Shown one piece after another: positions 53,746-62,850 of a stretch of DNA of 64,000 nucleotides. The stretch's first letter is position 1. The number at the start of each line of letters is the position of its first letter. Source of the DNA: Glaciecola sp. UBA1851. Its GTDB lineage: Bacteria; Pseudomonadota; Gammaproteobacteria; Enterobacterales; Alteromonadaceae. The translations under genes and the position numbers were made by a program. The notes under the pieces are model-generated. The model saw only the letters and a list, made by a program, of their open reading frames with translations. It ran no database searches and was not told the DNA's origin. Location: NCBI GenBank assembly GCA_002338515.1, contig DDIL01000172.1:1-64000 (forward strand), written 5' to 3'.

Positions 53746-55113
53746 TTATGGATAAACTATATCAACCAGCCAAGTCACGGTTTCAGGCCAAATAGACATA
53801 ATAATTAACAATATTAACTGCATTCCAATAAATGGGATCACGCCTTTATAAATTTGCTCGGTTTTAATCGTTTTTGGCGCAACCCCCCTTAAATAAAATA
53901 GGGCGAATCCAAATGGGGGGGTAAGAAACGAAGTTTGCAGATTAACCGCTATCATAATGCCTAACCAAACTGGGTTAATGCCCATTGCGATAAGTATTGG
54001 CGCGACAATAGGCACCACTACAAAAGTTATTTCAATAAAATCTAAAATAAAGCCTAGCAGAAATATTAGTAGCATTACTAGTAACATTGCAGTCACTATG
54101 CCACCCGGCAATGCATTAAACAGCTCCTTAAGTAATAACTCCCCTCCTAACCCTCTAAACACTAAAGAGAAAATGGACGCACCAATCAGTATTAAAAAAA
54201 CCATAGAGGTGACTTTGGTTGTTTCACGACTAACGCTTTTAATAGTAGCCCAATTCAGTTGCTTCTTAATACCGGCCAGCAAAAGCGAACCCACCGCGCC
54301 TACGCCGGCAGCCTCAGTTGGCGTAGCAAGTCCGAACAAAATTGAGCCTAACACACAAACTATTAAAAATAAGGGAGGAATAAGGGCCTTTAAAAGGCTA
54401 ATTAAATCTGCGTGTTCATTAACTTGACCTTGCGCAGGTACTTGAGATGGATAAAACCGACTGACAACTAGTAAATAAGTTAAATACATGCCTACTAGAA
54501 TTAACCCTGGAATTAAGGCACCTACAAATAAATCGCCCACAGAAATACTGTCAGGTGAAAATATTCCCATATCCAATTGGGCTTTTTGATAAGCATTTGA
54601 AAGAACATCGCCTAATAATACGAGTGCGATTGAAGGCGGAATTATTTGGCCAAGTGTACCAGTAGCACAAATTGTTCCAGTCGCTAACTGCGGCGAAAAA
54701 CCGCGTTTCAACATAGTAGGTAATGACAACAGTCCCATTGTCACGACAGTTGCGCCTACTATACCTGTACTAGCAGCCAGTAACATGCCAACAGTAATAA
54801 CAGATACACCCAAACCCGTTTTATATCTGCTCATTAATGATGACATAGTGATAAGTAAGTCTTCTGCAATTTTAGATTTTTCTAAAACGACTCCCATTAA
54901 TACAAACAACGGCACTGCAATTAAAGTTGTGTTGCTGACGATTCCAAATAAACGACTAGGGGCAGATATTAAATAACTTGCATCAAATGCGCCGAAACTG
55001 CTAGCTATTAGGGCAAAAATTAACGAAACACCGCCAAGCGTTAAGGCTACAGGGTACCCCAGTAAGAGGACAAGACAAACAACGACGAATAGAAGTAAAG
55101 ACAATAATTCCAC
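53746..55113 (-). CDS. TRAP transporter large permease subunit (DctM type)
   Basis: 455 residues with 12 or so membrane helices. It is the Na+-coupled permease of a TRAP transporter. Recognisable features are GYPVALTLGGVSLIFAL at the start, GATVVTMGLLSLPTMLKRGFSPQLATGTICATGTLGQIIPPSI read over 120-165 (the signature), and ATPTEAAGVGAVGSLLLA. The stop of dctQ ends the base before its ATG. The product works with the small subunit and the TakP-like binding protein to import an organic acid. Confidence 0.95.
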   Translation of the reverse strand: MELLSLLLFVVVCLVLLLGYPVALTLGGVSLIFALIASSFGAFDASYLISAPSRLFGIVSNTTLIAVPLFVLMGVVLEKSKIAEDLLITMSSLMSRYKTGLGVSVITVGMLLAASTGIVGATVVTMGLLSLPTMLKRGFSPQLATGTICATGTLGQIIPPSIALVLLGDVLSNAYQKAQLDMGIFSPDSISVGDLFVGALIPGLILVGMYLTYLLVVSRFYPSQVPAQGQVNEHADLISLLKALIPPLFLIVCVLGSILFGLATPTEAAGVGAVGSLLLAGIKKQLNWATIKSVSRETTKVTSMVFLILIGASIFSLVFRGLGGELLLKELFNALPGGIVTAMLLVMLLIFLLGFILDFIEITFVVVPIVAPILIAMGINPVWLGIMIAVNLQTSFLTPPFGFALFYLRGVAPKTIKTEQIYKGVIPFIGMQLILLIIMSIWPETVTWLVDIVYP

Positions 55114-55629
55114 TTATTGAATCTCTCGTTGTAACAAAAAGATATTTTTCATATTTTTAATCGCTTCTGAAAACGCTTGTAGAATTAAGGAGTAAGCGAA
55201 AATTAATAGAAAGCTTTTTAGAACATATACAAAAGGTAACCCGCCAGGCTCCCTTGAACCTTCTAAAATAGACCAAGATTCAAAAACATAGTGATGGCAT
55301 ACAATGCTTAAATATATAGCGATAGGCAACATTAAGAGTAAACTACCTAACAAGTCGACAATACACCTTGTTTTTTTGGAAAAACGCCTATAAAAAACGT
55401 CCACTCTTACATGCCCATTCTGTTGAAAAGTGTAAGCACTTCCTAACAAGAAAACCGCAGCATGCATATAAGTTATAGATTCTTGTAGAGCAATAGAACC
55501 AAGATTAAAACCATATCTTAACACCACAATTAGAAACATGACTACTGCCATAATAACAGTGAAATAAGCAACTGTTTTCCCCATCGCAACATTCACTTTA
55601 TCAATCCAGACGCTAATTGTGGTAATCAT
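55114..55629 (-). CDS. TRAP transporter small permease subunit (DctQ type)
   Basis: 171 residues with four membrane helices. The DctQ-family motifs are visible: VLRYGFNLGSIALQESITYMHAAVFLLGSAYTFQQNGHVRVDVFY read over 37-81, and LDLLGSLLLMLP-like VDLLGSLLLMLP. It is the first gene of the dctQ-dctM-dctP unit. The downstream large subunit begins at the next base, so translation is coupled. Confidence 0.93.
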   Translation of the reverse strand: MITTISVWIDKVNVAMGKTVAYFTVIMAVVMFLIVVLRYGFNLGSIALQESITYMHAAVFLLGSAYTFQQNGHVRVDVFYRRFSKKTRCIVDLLGSLLLMLPIAIYLSIVCHHYVFESWSILEGSREPGGLPFVYVLKSFLLIFAYSLILQAFSEAIKNMKNIFLLQREIQ

Positions 55630-55806
55630 TAATAGTAATTTTTATTAGTTTTAAGGTTTAATATTTAAAATTATTAGAAGTAGTTTAACGTATTTGTGAA
55701 AACTGAGAACATGTTTCATATATAAAGAGGAAATGTTGTGTTTATCGTTTTCCGATATCAGCTAAGCTACAGGAACTCACTTCTGTTAATTGAAAAAGGC
55801 GAGAAA

Positions 55807-55852
55807 TTCATCTCAAGTGAAATTTAAATAAAAAGTGCACACTTGAGATGAA
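55807..55852. repeat. 13-bp perfect inverted repeat downstream of fklB
   Basis: TTCATCTCAAGTG (55807-55819) pairs with CACTTGAGATGAA (55840-55852) across a 20-nt loop rich in A and T. It begins just after the fklB stop on the minus strand. Without a clear T-run it is not a textbook terminator, but termination or mRNA 3' protection is the natural reading. Confidence 0.75.
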
Positions 55853-55861
55853 AATTTGAAG

Positions 55862-56482
55862 TTAAGCTATAATATCAAGCAACTCAACATCAAACACTAA
55901 TGTACTGTAAGGGCCAATTGCCGCGCCAGCGCCTTGCTCGCCATATGCTAAGTCATATGGAACATATATTTTTAACTTATCGCCAACTGCCATAAGCTGT
56001 AATGCTTCAGTCCAACCCTTTATTACTCCATTTACGGGGAATTCTGCTGGTTGACCGCGGTCGTAACTGCTGTCGAAAACCGTTCCATCCAATAATGTGC
56101 CATGATAATGCACTCGAACAGTTGATGACGGAGAAGGAGAATCACCTTCTGACTTAGTCATTACTTCGTATTGTAAACCAGATTCAGTAACCGTTATTTC
56201 ATCTCTTAACGCATTTTTTTCTAGAAAATCAGCCCCTTCTTTAACGGCTCCAGCAAACTGTTCTTGCTTTGCAGCTTGCATTCTTTGATGGATTTCATTA
56301 AACGCAACGCGCAATTCGTCATTACCAACCTTTGGCGCGTCTTTATTAAATCCATCAGTTAAACCCGCAAGTACCACTTCAATATCTAAACCATCAAATG
56401 GATTTGACGCTAATTGTTCGCCCATTTGATAACCAATACCATAACTTGCTTGCTGTTCTATATTTGTGTAAGTATCTGACAC
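55862..56482 (-). CDS. fklB: FKBP-type peptidyl-prolyl isomerase FklB
   Basis: 206 residues from the GTG at 56482, which has GGAG 5 nt upstream and gives exactly the length of E. coli FklB; a longer frame exists but adds 15 unrelated residues. An N-terminal dimerisation helix region (QASYGIGYQMGEQLASN) precedes the FKBP domain (about 105-206) with VRVHYHGTLLDGTVFDSSYDRGQPAEFPVNGVI read over 118-150, GWTEALQLMAVGDK, and YGEQGAGAAIGPYSTLVFDVELL. It catalyses proline isomerisation, probably in the cytoplasm since no signal peptide is seen. Confidence 0.94.
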   Translation of the reverse strand: MSDTYTNIEQQASYGIGYQMGEQLASNPFDGLDIEVVLAGLTDGFNKDAPKVGNDELRVAFNEIHQRMQAAKQEQFAGAVKEGADFLEKNALRDEITVTESGLQYEVMTKSEGDSPSPSSTVRVHYHGTLLDGTVFDSSYDRGQPAEFPVNGVIKGWTEALQLMAVGDKLKIYVPYDLAYGEQGAGAAIGPYSTLVFDVELLDIIA

Positions 56483-56877
56483 TTTATCTCCAAGTAATTT
56501 ACATTTTAGAAAAGTAGATGATAGCACAGTGAATAAAACACTTACATCAGAACCATAGCAAACAAATTATTCAGCTCTATCGAACACACAAGGCTGAGCA
56601 TAATGTTTCATCATATTGGTTTAGAACAGCGAAAATTATATTCTTCTTATACCTATTCATTCGACCAATCATATAAAATATAGTCACTACTTATTCTCAA
56701 ATCATTCTATCGACTGTTAAAAATCAATATATTTTTATTTTTCAATAGTCTAATATCTAACATCTTGCTCGTACACATACACCACACTACCTCTTCAATA
56801 CTTGGTTTGTTTTATAACACCAAATTGATTTGCAACAATCCAACTGGGCGAATAAATAAACGGGGAACGTCAACTAT
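56483..56877. other. 395-bp region between divergent fklB and ppc
   Basis: AT-rich, no gene. It holds the divergent promoters. A GGGGAA ribosome site precedes the ppc ATG at about 56861-56866. I see no operator I can name. Confidence 0.5.
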
Positions 56878-59496
56878 ATGAAGCAATCATTAATTGAACA
56901 GCTTAAAGAAACAGTCAAATATTTAGGCGCTACGCTTGGTGAGACTATTCAAGAAGAATTAGGAAAAGAGTGGTTAGATAAAATAGAGCAAATACGCCAC
57001 GACGGTCGTCATTCATCAAAAGGTGAACTAGAAAGCACTGAAAAGTTAGCTGAAAATTTGTCCAAACTTGATAATCAGTCACTGCTAACCATAGCAAGGG
57101 CGTTTGCACAATTTTTAACCTTAGCTAATATTGCAGAACAAGAATTTAATATTGCAGTTCATAAGAATAATACCCTTGATAACCAACTAAATGCATTAAC
57201 TGAAAAATTTTCTGCCGAAACAGATAAAGAAAAGGTCCTTGAGGCAATCAAGAACCTGAATATTGATATGGTGTTAACTGCGCATCCAACAGAAGTGAAC
57301 CGACGAACAAATATATATAAGCAGAGTCGATTGGCAAAGCAATTACAACTTTTGCACAGTAAAAGTTTGAGCGAAGTGGAAGTGCGCCGAGTAAAACAAA
57401 GAGTTTCAGATATTATTTCACAAGCTTGGCATACAGAAGAAATTCGCTCTGTCAGACCAACTCCAGTAGATGAAGCAAGATGGGGGTTTTCAGTCATTGA
57501 AAACAGCTTATGGGAAGCGGTTCCTGACTTCTTACGCGATTTAGATGATTACCTTCAAGTAAATTTTGATGCTCGCTTGCCTTTAGATGCAAAACCTATT
57601 CAATTTGGTTCTTGGATGGGCGGCGATAGAGATGGCAACCCATTCGTTACCGCTACGCTTACCCAAGAAGTGCTAGTTAGGGCAAGAAGACGTGCGGCGA
57701 AACTATTCCTAACAGACCTGAAACAATTGTATTCAGAACTTTCTATGAATAAATGCAGCAAAGCACTATCTGCACAAACAGGGGAAGCACGAGAGCCATA
57801 CAGAGAGATATTAAAGCCTCTTATTAGCAAAATTGAAACCACTTACGTAGGTGAGTCGCCTGCTTCAGAATGGATTCAAACCAACGAAGAGCTTAGACAG
57901 CCATTGCTTGATTGCTATAACTCGTTAATTGATAGTGGCATGAAAGTAATAGCCGACGGCCTACTACTAGATACAATTCGTCGCTCATATTGTTTTGGCG
58001 TACATTTACTCAAACTTGATGTTAGACAAGATTCACAAAGACACGCAGATGTATTTAGCGAATTAACCCGTTATTTAGGAATGGGTGACTACAATCAGTG
58101 GACAGAAGATGATAAACAAGCATTTTTATTAAGGGAGCTGACCTCAAGGCGTCCTCTTATACCAAAAGACTGGGCACCTAGCCCTGATGTAAAAGAAGTA
58201 TTAGATACATGCGATGTAATTGCAGCTAACGGAAAAGATGGCTTTGGCATTTATATAATTTCAATGGCAAGCGAACCTTCAGATGTGCTAGCGGTTCAAT
58301 TACTATTAAAAGAAGCGGGTGTATCTTGGCCAATGCCTGTTGCACCGCTATTTGAAACCTTGGATGATTTGAATAATTCACCGAGTGTGATGTCTAAACT
58401 ACTCAGTATTGACTGGTATAAAGGGTATGTGCAGGGTCAGCAATATGTCATGATTGGGTATTCTGATTCAGCCAAAGATGCTGGTTCGCTGGCGGCAGGT
58501 TGGGCACAATATAGCGCTCAAGAAGCATTAGTTAAGCTTGCTGAAGAACAATCAGTTAAGCTTACTCTGTTTCATGGTCGAGGCGGCACAATAGGTCGTG
58601 GGGGATTACCTGCAAAAGAAGCGATTCATTCTCAACCACCTGGTTCATTAGCAGGTGGGTTTAGGGTAACTGAGCAAGGTGAAACTATTCGCTATAAATT
58701 TGGTATGCCACAATTAGCGAAACGAAGCCTATCTCTATATGCATCTGCGGTACTAGAAGCAATATTTTTGCCACCACCTGAGCCAAAAGACGAATGGCGT
58801 AGTGTCATTACAGAAATGGCTGGTAAAGGTAGGGATAACTATCGAGGTATCGTCAGAAACGACCCTGACTTTGTTCCATATTTTCGAGTAGCTACGCCAG
58901 AGCAAGAGTTAGGAAAATTACCTTTAGGCAGTCGTCCTGCTAAGCGTAATCCTAAAGGTGGAATTGAAAGCTTACGCGCTATTCCTTGGATATTTGCTTG
59001 GGCTCAAACGCGATTAGTTTTACCTTCGTGGCTTGGAGTGATGAAAGCAATAGATGATGTCAATCAAGGTGATAAACAAAAAATAGTGAAAGAAATGATA
59101 GCTCAATGGCCATTCTTTGCATCGAGGCTATCTATGTTAGATATGGTGTTTCAGAAAGCTGATCCAAATGTAAGTGCCGCTTATGATAAGCGTTTAGTAC
59201 CTGATGAACTCTCTCATTTTGGTGAAAAATTAAGGGCAGAATTAAAAGACTCTATGACTAGTTTATTAACCATTACTGGACATACCTACACTATGGAAGA
59301 CTCGCCAAATGCACGTAATGCCATGCAAATACGAGCGGGATACTTAGAGCCATTACACTACTTACAAATAGAGCTGTTAGACCGAATTAGAAAGGCGGAA
59401 AATTCAGATTTTGATGACAACGACAAAGCTATTTTGGAAAGAGCAATGATGGTAGCGATAACAGGCATTGCAGTAGGGATACGGAATACTGGTTAA
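56878..59496 (+). CDS. ppc: phosphoenolpyruvate carboxylase
   Basis: 872 residues, close to the usual ~880. It carboxylates PEP to oxaloacetate, refilling the TCA cycle. Catalytic and conserved motifs: VLTAHPTEVNRRT with the essential His (about residue 138), the FGSWMGGDRDGNP loop, VMIGYSDSAKDAG, FHGRGGTIGRGGLPAKEAI and the C-terminal NTG ending (QIRAGYLEPLHYLQIELLDRIRKA, read over 820-843, ..RNTG). A TTG-started SPOUT methyltransferase gene follows after 7 bp, probably in the same message. Confidence 0.97.
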   Translation: MKQSLIEQLKETVKYLGATLGETIQEELGKEWLDKIEQIRHDGRHSSKGELESTEKLAENLSKLDNQSLLTIARAFAQFLTLANIAEQEFNIAVHKNNTLDNQLNALTEKFSAETDKEKVLEAIKNLNIDMVLTAHPTEVNRRTNIYKQSRLAKQLQLLHSKSLSEVEVRRVKQRVSDIISQAWHTEEIRSVRPTPVDEARWGFSVIENSLWEAVPDFLRDLDDYLQVNFDARLPLDAKPIQFGSWMGGDRDGNPFVTATLTQEVLVRARRRAAKLFLTDLKQLYSELSMNKCSKALSAQTGEAREPYREILKPLISKIETTYVGESPASEWIQTNEELRQPLLDCYNSLIDSGMKVIADGLLLDTIRRSYCFGVHLLKLDVRQDSQRHADVFSELTRYLGMGDYNQWTEDDKQAFLLRELTSRRPLIPKDWAPSPDVKEVLDTCDVIAANGKDGFGIYIISMASEPSDVLAVQLLLKEAGVSWPMPVAPLFETLDDLNNSPSVMSKLLSIDWYKGYVQGQQYVMIGYSDSAKDAGSLAAGWAQYSAQEALVKLAEEQSVKLTLFHGRGGTIGRGGLPAKEAIHSQPPGSLAGGFRVTEQGETIRYKFGMPQLAKRSLSLYASAVLEAIFLPPPEPKDEWRSVITEMAGKGRDNYRGIVRNDPDFVPYFRVATPEQELGKLPLGSRPAKRNPKGGIESLRAIPWIFAWAQTRLVLPSWLGVMKAIDDVNQGDKQKIVKEMIAQWPFFASRLSMLDMVFQKADPNVSAAYDKRLVPDELSHFGEKLRAELKDSMTSLLTITGHTYTMEDSPNARNAMQIRAGYLEPLHYLQIELLDRIRKAENSDFDDNDKAILERAMMVAITGIAVGIRNTG

Positions 59497-59503
59497 TACC
59501 AAA

Positions 59504-60031
59504 TTGACAGAAGACAATAACCTACCAACCAAACTAAGCCAATCTATTCATATCGGATTGGTTAATCCCAAATCAGCCAGCAACGTGGCCGTGATATTGC
59601 GCGCTGCTGGTTGCTTTGGTGTACAAAGTATTTTGTATACTGGTAAGCGTTATACCCATGCAAAGCAATTTCACGAAGATACAAAAAATTTTAGACAGAC
59701 TATTCCTAACGAAGCTGTTGAAAGCTTAATAACGGCTTGTCCAAACAATGCAAAGAAGGTAGTCATTGAGCTGACAGAGGGTGCCAAGTCGCTAACTACA
59801 TTCAAACATCCTGACGATGCGTTTTACATATTTGGGCCTGAAGATGGCACTGTCCCACAAAGTATAATTGATGTAGCTGACCATGTAGTTTATATACCCA
59901 CGAATAGCAGTCTCAATTTAGCCGTAACGGCAAATATTGTGCTATATGACCGATTGGCTAAATCTGAATTTGTAGGAAACGATGAGTTAATCAAGCTAAG
60001 TAGAGACCGAAACAACTCAAGTATTGTCTAA
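59504..60031 (+). CDS. TrmH-family (SPOUT) RNA methyltransferase
   Basis: 175 residues starting with TTG; no other in-frame start precedes the conserved IHIGLVNPKSASNVAVILRAAGCFGV (read over 14-39). SPOUT motif 1 is NPKSASNVAVILRAA, motif 2 IFGPEDGTVP and motif 3 VYIPTNSSLNLAVTANIVLYDRL. The knotted fold methylates a ribose 2'-OH of tRNA or rRNA using SAM; which nucleotide cannot be told. It starts 7 bp after the ppc stop without a strong ribosome site. Confidence 0.9.
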   Translation: MTEDNNLPTKLSQSIHIGLVNPKSASNVAVILRAAGCFGVQSILYTGKRYTHAKQFHEDTKNFRQTIPNEAVESLITACPNNAKKVVIELTEGAKSLTTFKHPDDAFYIFGPEDGTVPQSIIDVADHVVYIPTNSSLNLAVTANIVLYDRLAKSEFVGNDELIKLSRDRNNSSIV

Positions 60032-60070
60032 AAATTAACAAAAAAATCCGCTCTGAATAAGAACGGATTT
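60031..60070 (-). terminator. intrinsic terminator after mdh, possibly bidirectional
   Basis: AAATCCG (60044-60050) pairs with CGGATTT (60064-60070), with an extra TCT/AGA inner stem. Read on the minus strand it is followed by TTTTTTTGTTAATTTTT. On the plus strand the tail is poor. Confidence 0.85.
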
Positions 60071-60123
60071 CAATAACTACATGTTATAAAAACTAATAAA
60101 GGCTTTATTAGCCGCTATAAGAA

Positions 60124-61062
60124 TTAGCCATTTACAAAATCAACACCCATTTGGATGTCGTTCCGTAAACCATCTAACATATCTTCTTTAGCTTTTTGTT
60201 CGAATGCACTTAGCTCGCCATAAGGAAGAATTTCTTCTACACCATTTTTGCCTAAACGAACAGGATGAGCAAAGAATGCAGCATCATCTGAACCATCTAC
60301 TTGAACGTACGTGTACTCTACAACTTCTTCACCTTCAAGAGCAGCAACTAAAGATAAACAGAATCTTGCAGCTGCTTGACCCATAGATAACGTAGCAGAG
60401 CCTCCGCCAGCTTTTGCTTCAACAACTTCTGTGCCCGCGTTTTGAATACGAGGCGTTAAAGCAGCAATTTCTTCTTCAGTAAAAGTTACGCCTTCAACCT
60501 GAGAAAGTAACGGAAGGATCGTAGTACCAGAATGACCACCAATAACTGGAACGTGAACGTCAGACGTACTCTTGCCTTTTAATTCAGCAACAAAAGTCTC
60601 TGAACGAATGACATCTAGTGTAGTTACACCGAATAATTTGTTTTTATCGTATACACCTTTTGCTTTTAACGTTTCAGCTGCAATCGCAACAGTTGTATTA
60701 ACAGGGTTTGTAATAATTCCTATACAAGCACTAGGACAGTTATCAGCACAAGCTTCAATTAGGTTTTTGACGATCCCAGCATTAATGTTGAATAAATCAG
60801 AACGGTCCATACCAGGTTTTCTTGGTACGCCGGCTGGAATTAACACAACATCACATCCAGTTAGTGCATCGGCTAGTGCATCTGCACCAAAACCAGCAAC
60901 TTTAACATCTGTAGGGATATGACTTAAGTCAACTGCAACCCCAGGAACAACAGGTGCTACGTCATATAATGACAATTCAGAACCTGCTGGTAATTGTGTT
61001 TTTAACAATAAGGATAAAGCTTGACCTATACCACCTGCGGCGCCCAATACGGCTACTTTCAT
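60124..61062 (-). CDS. mdh: malate dehydrogenase
   Basis: 312 residues, the length of E. coli Mdh. NAD binds at GAAGGIGQALSLLLK (8-22). GVPRKPGMDRSDLFNINAGIV carries substrate-binding Arg81/Arg87-equivalents, TNPVNTTVAIAAE and the catalytic His in IGGHSGTTILPLLSQ follow. It oxidises malate to oxaloacetate in the TCA cycle. It is divergent from argR across 349 bp, a pairing typical of gammaproteobacteria. Confidence 0.98.
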   Translation of the reverse strand: MKVAVLGAAGGIGQALSLLLKTQLPAGSELSLYDVAPVVPGVAVDLSHIPTDVKVAGFGADALADALTGCDVVLIPAGVPRKPGMDRSDLFNINAGIVKNLIEACADNCPSACIGIITNPVNTTVAIAAETLKAKGVYDKNKLFGVTTLDVIRSETFVAELKGKSTSDVHVPVIGGHSGTTILPLLSQVEGVTFTEEEIAALTPRIQNAGTEVVEAKAGGGSATLSMGQAAARFCLSLVAALEGEEVVEYTYVQVDGSDDAAFFAHPVRLGKNGVEEILPYGELSAFEQKAKEDMLDGLRNDIQMGVDFVNG

Positions 61063-61411
61063 AGAGTTATCTCCAGTTGACTAGATTGATAAATTGAGCG
61101 CGAAGATTATATCATCGTAAACAAAATCTCAATGCTCCTATGGTATCAAGTTTTAAATACCCTTTTTATAGTGGCGATAAAACTGGTTTAAATTAGACTT
61201 TTCCATGTTTTAATACTAGCATTCGAGATTATTCAAATTAGATGTATGGCTTAGCTAGCAATCAGTTAACCAGTTAACAAATTGATCAACATTGCACGAG
61301 TTGGTGTAACATTATTAATCCATTATTCATTACTTCTATTAACTAGTACTATTTAACATTATTGTATAAAACATCGTCAAATTTACTTTTCAAAATGGTA
61401 TACAAAGATAT
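61063..61411. other. 349-bp region between divergent mdh and argR
   Basis: AT-rich, no gene. I looked for ARG boxes upstream of argR; only half-sites such as TTATTCA are seen, so no operator is claimed. A GTTAAC-CA-GTTAAC repeat lies near 61265-61279. Confidence 0.4.
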
Positions 61412-61876
61412 ATGACTACTTCAAAGCAAGATGCATTAGTAAAAGCGTTCAAAGAAATCTTAAATACTGAAAGCTATGGTTCACAGGGCGAAATTGTGAA
61501 CGCGTTAAAAACGCTCGGTTTTGACAATATTAGTCAATCAAAAGTATCCCGAATGTTAGGTAAATTTGGGGCGGTGAGAACAAGAGACGCCAGGGGCGAC
61601 ATGGTTTATTGCTTGCCGCCAGAGCTTGGTATGCCAACGGCAAAAAGCCCACTAAAGCAACTAGTACTCGATATTGTTCATAATAAGGTTATGGTGATTA
61701 TTAGAACTAGCCCTGGAGCGGCGCAATTGATCGCAAGATTACTAGACTCTCTCAGTCATACGGATGGTGTTTTAGGCACAATAGCTGGTGATGATACTAT
61801 TTTTATCGCGCCAGCCGACATTTCTAAAATTGAAGAATTAAGACAAAAGGTCCAAGACTTATTTGATAATGTGTAA
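61412..61876 (+). CDS. argR: arginine repressor ArgR
   Basis: 154 residues. The N-terminal winged helix (about 1-75) has ISQSKVSRMLGKFGAVRTRD. The C-terminal oligomerisation and arginine-binding domain has SPGAAQLIARLLD and GTIAGDDTIFIAPA. With arginine as corepressor it forms a hexamer and represses arginine biosynthesis. It is divergent from mdh, and its stop lies 6 bp before the convergent rsmI stop. Confidence 0.97.
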   Translation: MTTSKQDALVKAFKEILNTESYGSQGEIVNALKTLGFDNISQSKVSRMLGKFGAVRTRDARGDMVYCLPPELGMPTAKSPLKQLVLDIVHNKVMVIIRTSPGAAQLIARLLDSLSHTDGVLGTIAGDDTIFIAPADISKIEELRQKVQDLFDNV

Positions 61877-61882
61877 GTTACA

Positions 61883-62722
61883 TTAACCTTGTACTTTATT
61901 CTTAATAACAAATTCATAGAGTGCTTTCTTATTTAACGAGAAGTGCTCGCTGACTATCGATGCCGCCTTTTTCGGCGCTAAATGGGTGCTTAATTTCATA
62001 AGTAAGTTAGTCGCGTCAACAGGCAAATCGTCTTTATTGGGTGGTTTGCAATATATCATTAAAACAAATTCTCCCTTTTGATTAGAAGGTTCTTTATTTA
62101 AGTACTCAAGTGCGTCACTTGCCTTGCCCGTAATGTAAGTCTCAAATCTTTTTGTTAATTCTTTCGCTAATACTAACTTGTGATCAGTCGGCAGGACTGA
62201 CTCACATATATTAATCGTATCTAAGATACGACGTGGTGAATCATAAAAAATGGTTGTGCATGCATTATGAATCGCTCCAGTAATCGCTTCTATTTTCGCT
62301 TTTTGTTTAGCAGGAAGAAAACCTGAAAAAGTGAACTTGTCAGTTGGTAAACCCGATGCACTTAATGCAGTAGTGACGGCACACGCACCCGGTAAAGAAG
62401 ATACGGCAATACCAGCGGCTCGGCATTCGCTAACAAGTTTATAGCCAGGATCACTTATTAGTGGCGTACCGGCATCAGAAATTAAAGCGATAGAAGCACC
62501 ATTCTTTAACTTATCTATTAACAGTTCAGCTCTTTGTGCTTCGTTATGATCGTGCAGACTAATAGTAGGTGTGGTTACCTCTAGTTTTTGCAATAATTGC
62601 CCAGAATGCCTTGTATCTTCCGCCGCAATTAATTGAACATTTTGCAATATTTCTATTGCACGTTGGGTGATATCCAACATATTTCCGATAGGAGTGGGAA
62701 CAACATATAAAACGCCAAGCAT
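61883..62722 (-). CDS. rsmI: 16S rRNA (cytidine-1402-2'-O)-methyltransferase RsmI
   Basis: 279 residues. It methylates the ribose of C1402 in 16S rRNA using SAM, fine-tuning the P-site. The N-terminus LYVVPTPIGNMLDITQRAIEIL, AAEDTRHSGQLL, LISDAGTPLISDPGY (the tetrapyrrole-methylase-like motif) and FTFSGFLPAKQKAK are characteristic. It is divergent from lpoA, as rsmI/yraL and lpoA/yraM are in E. coli, which supports both calls. Confidence 0.96.
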   Translation of the reverse strand: MLGVLYVVPTPIGNMLDITQRAIEILQNVQLIAAEDTRHSGQLLQKLEVTTPTISLHDHNEAQRAELLIDKLKNGASIALISDAGTPLISDPGYKLVSECRAAGIAVSSLPGACAVTTALSASGLPTDKFTFSGFLPAKQKAKIEAITGAIHNACTTIFYDSPRRILDTINICESVLPTDHKLVLAKELTKRFETYITGKASDALEYLNKEPSNQKGEFVLMIYCKPPNKDDLPVDATNLLMKLSTHLAPKKAASIVSEHFSLNKKALYEFVIKNKVQG

Positions 62723-62850
62723 CTCAGATATCCAATATTTTTATGAACTAGTTAGAGTTTACACAAACTAAAGAACAGTTTGCATGAATTCCACTAGAAA
62801 TTTTTAATTAGCACAGTAGACTATAACAAATAGACAATTTTGAGATTTGC

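Noticed and set aside
53957..54427. 156-residue open frame antisense to the TRAP large permease
   Set aside because: Lies entirely within a real membrane gene on the other strand; composition is the typical Ser/Thr/Pro-rich shadow of hydrophobic codons.
61063..61411. ARG boxes upstream of argR
   Set aside because: Only isolated half-sites (ATTCA-type) are visible, no paired 18-bp palindromes.
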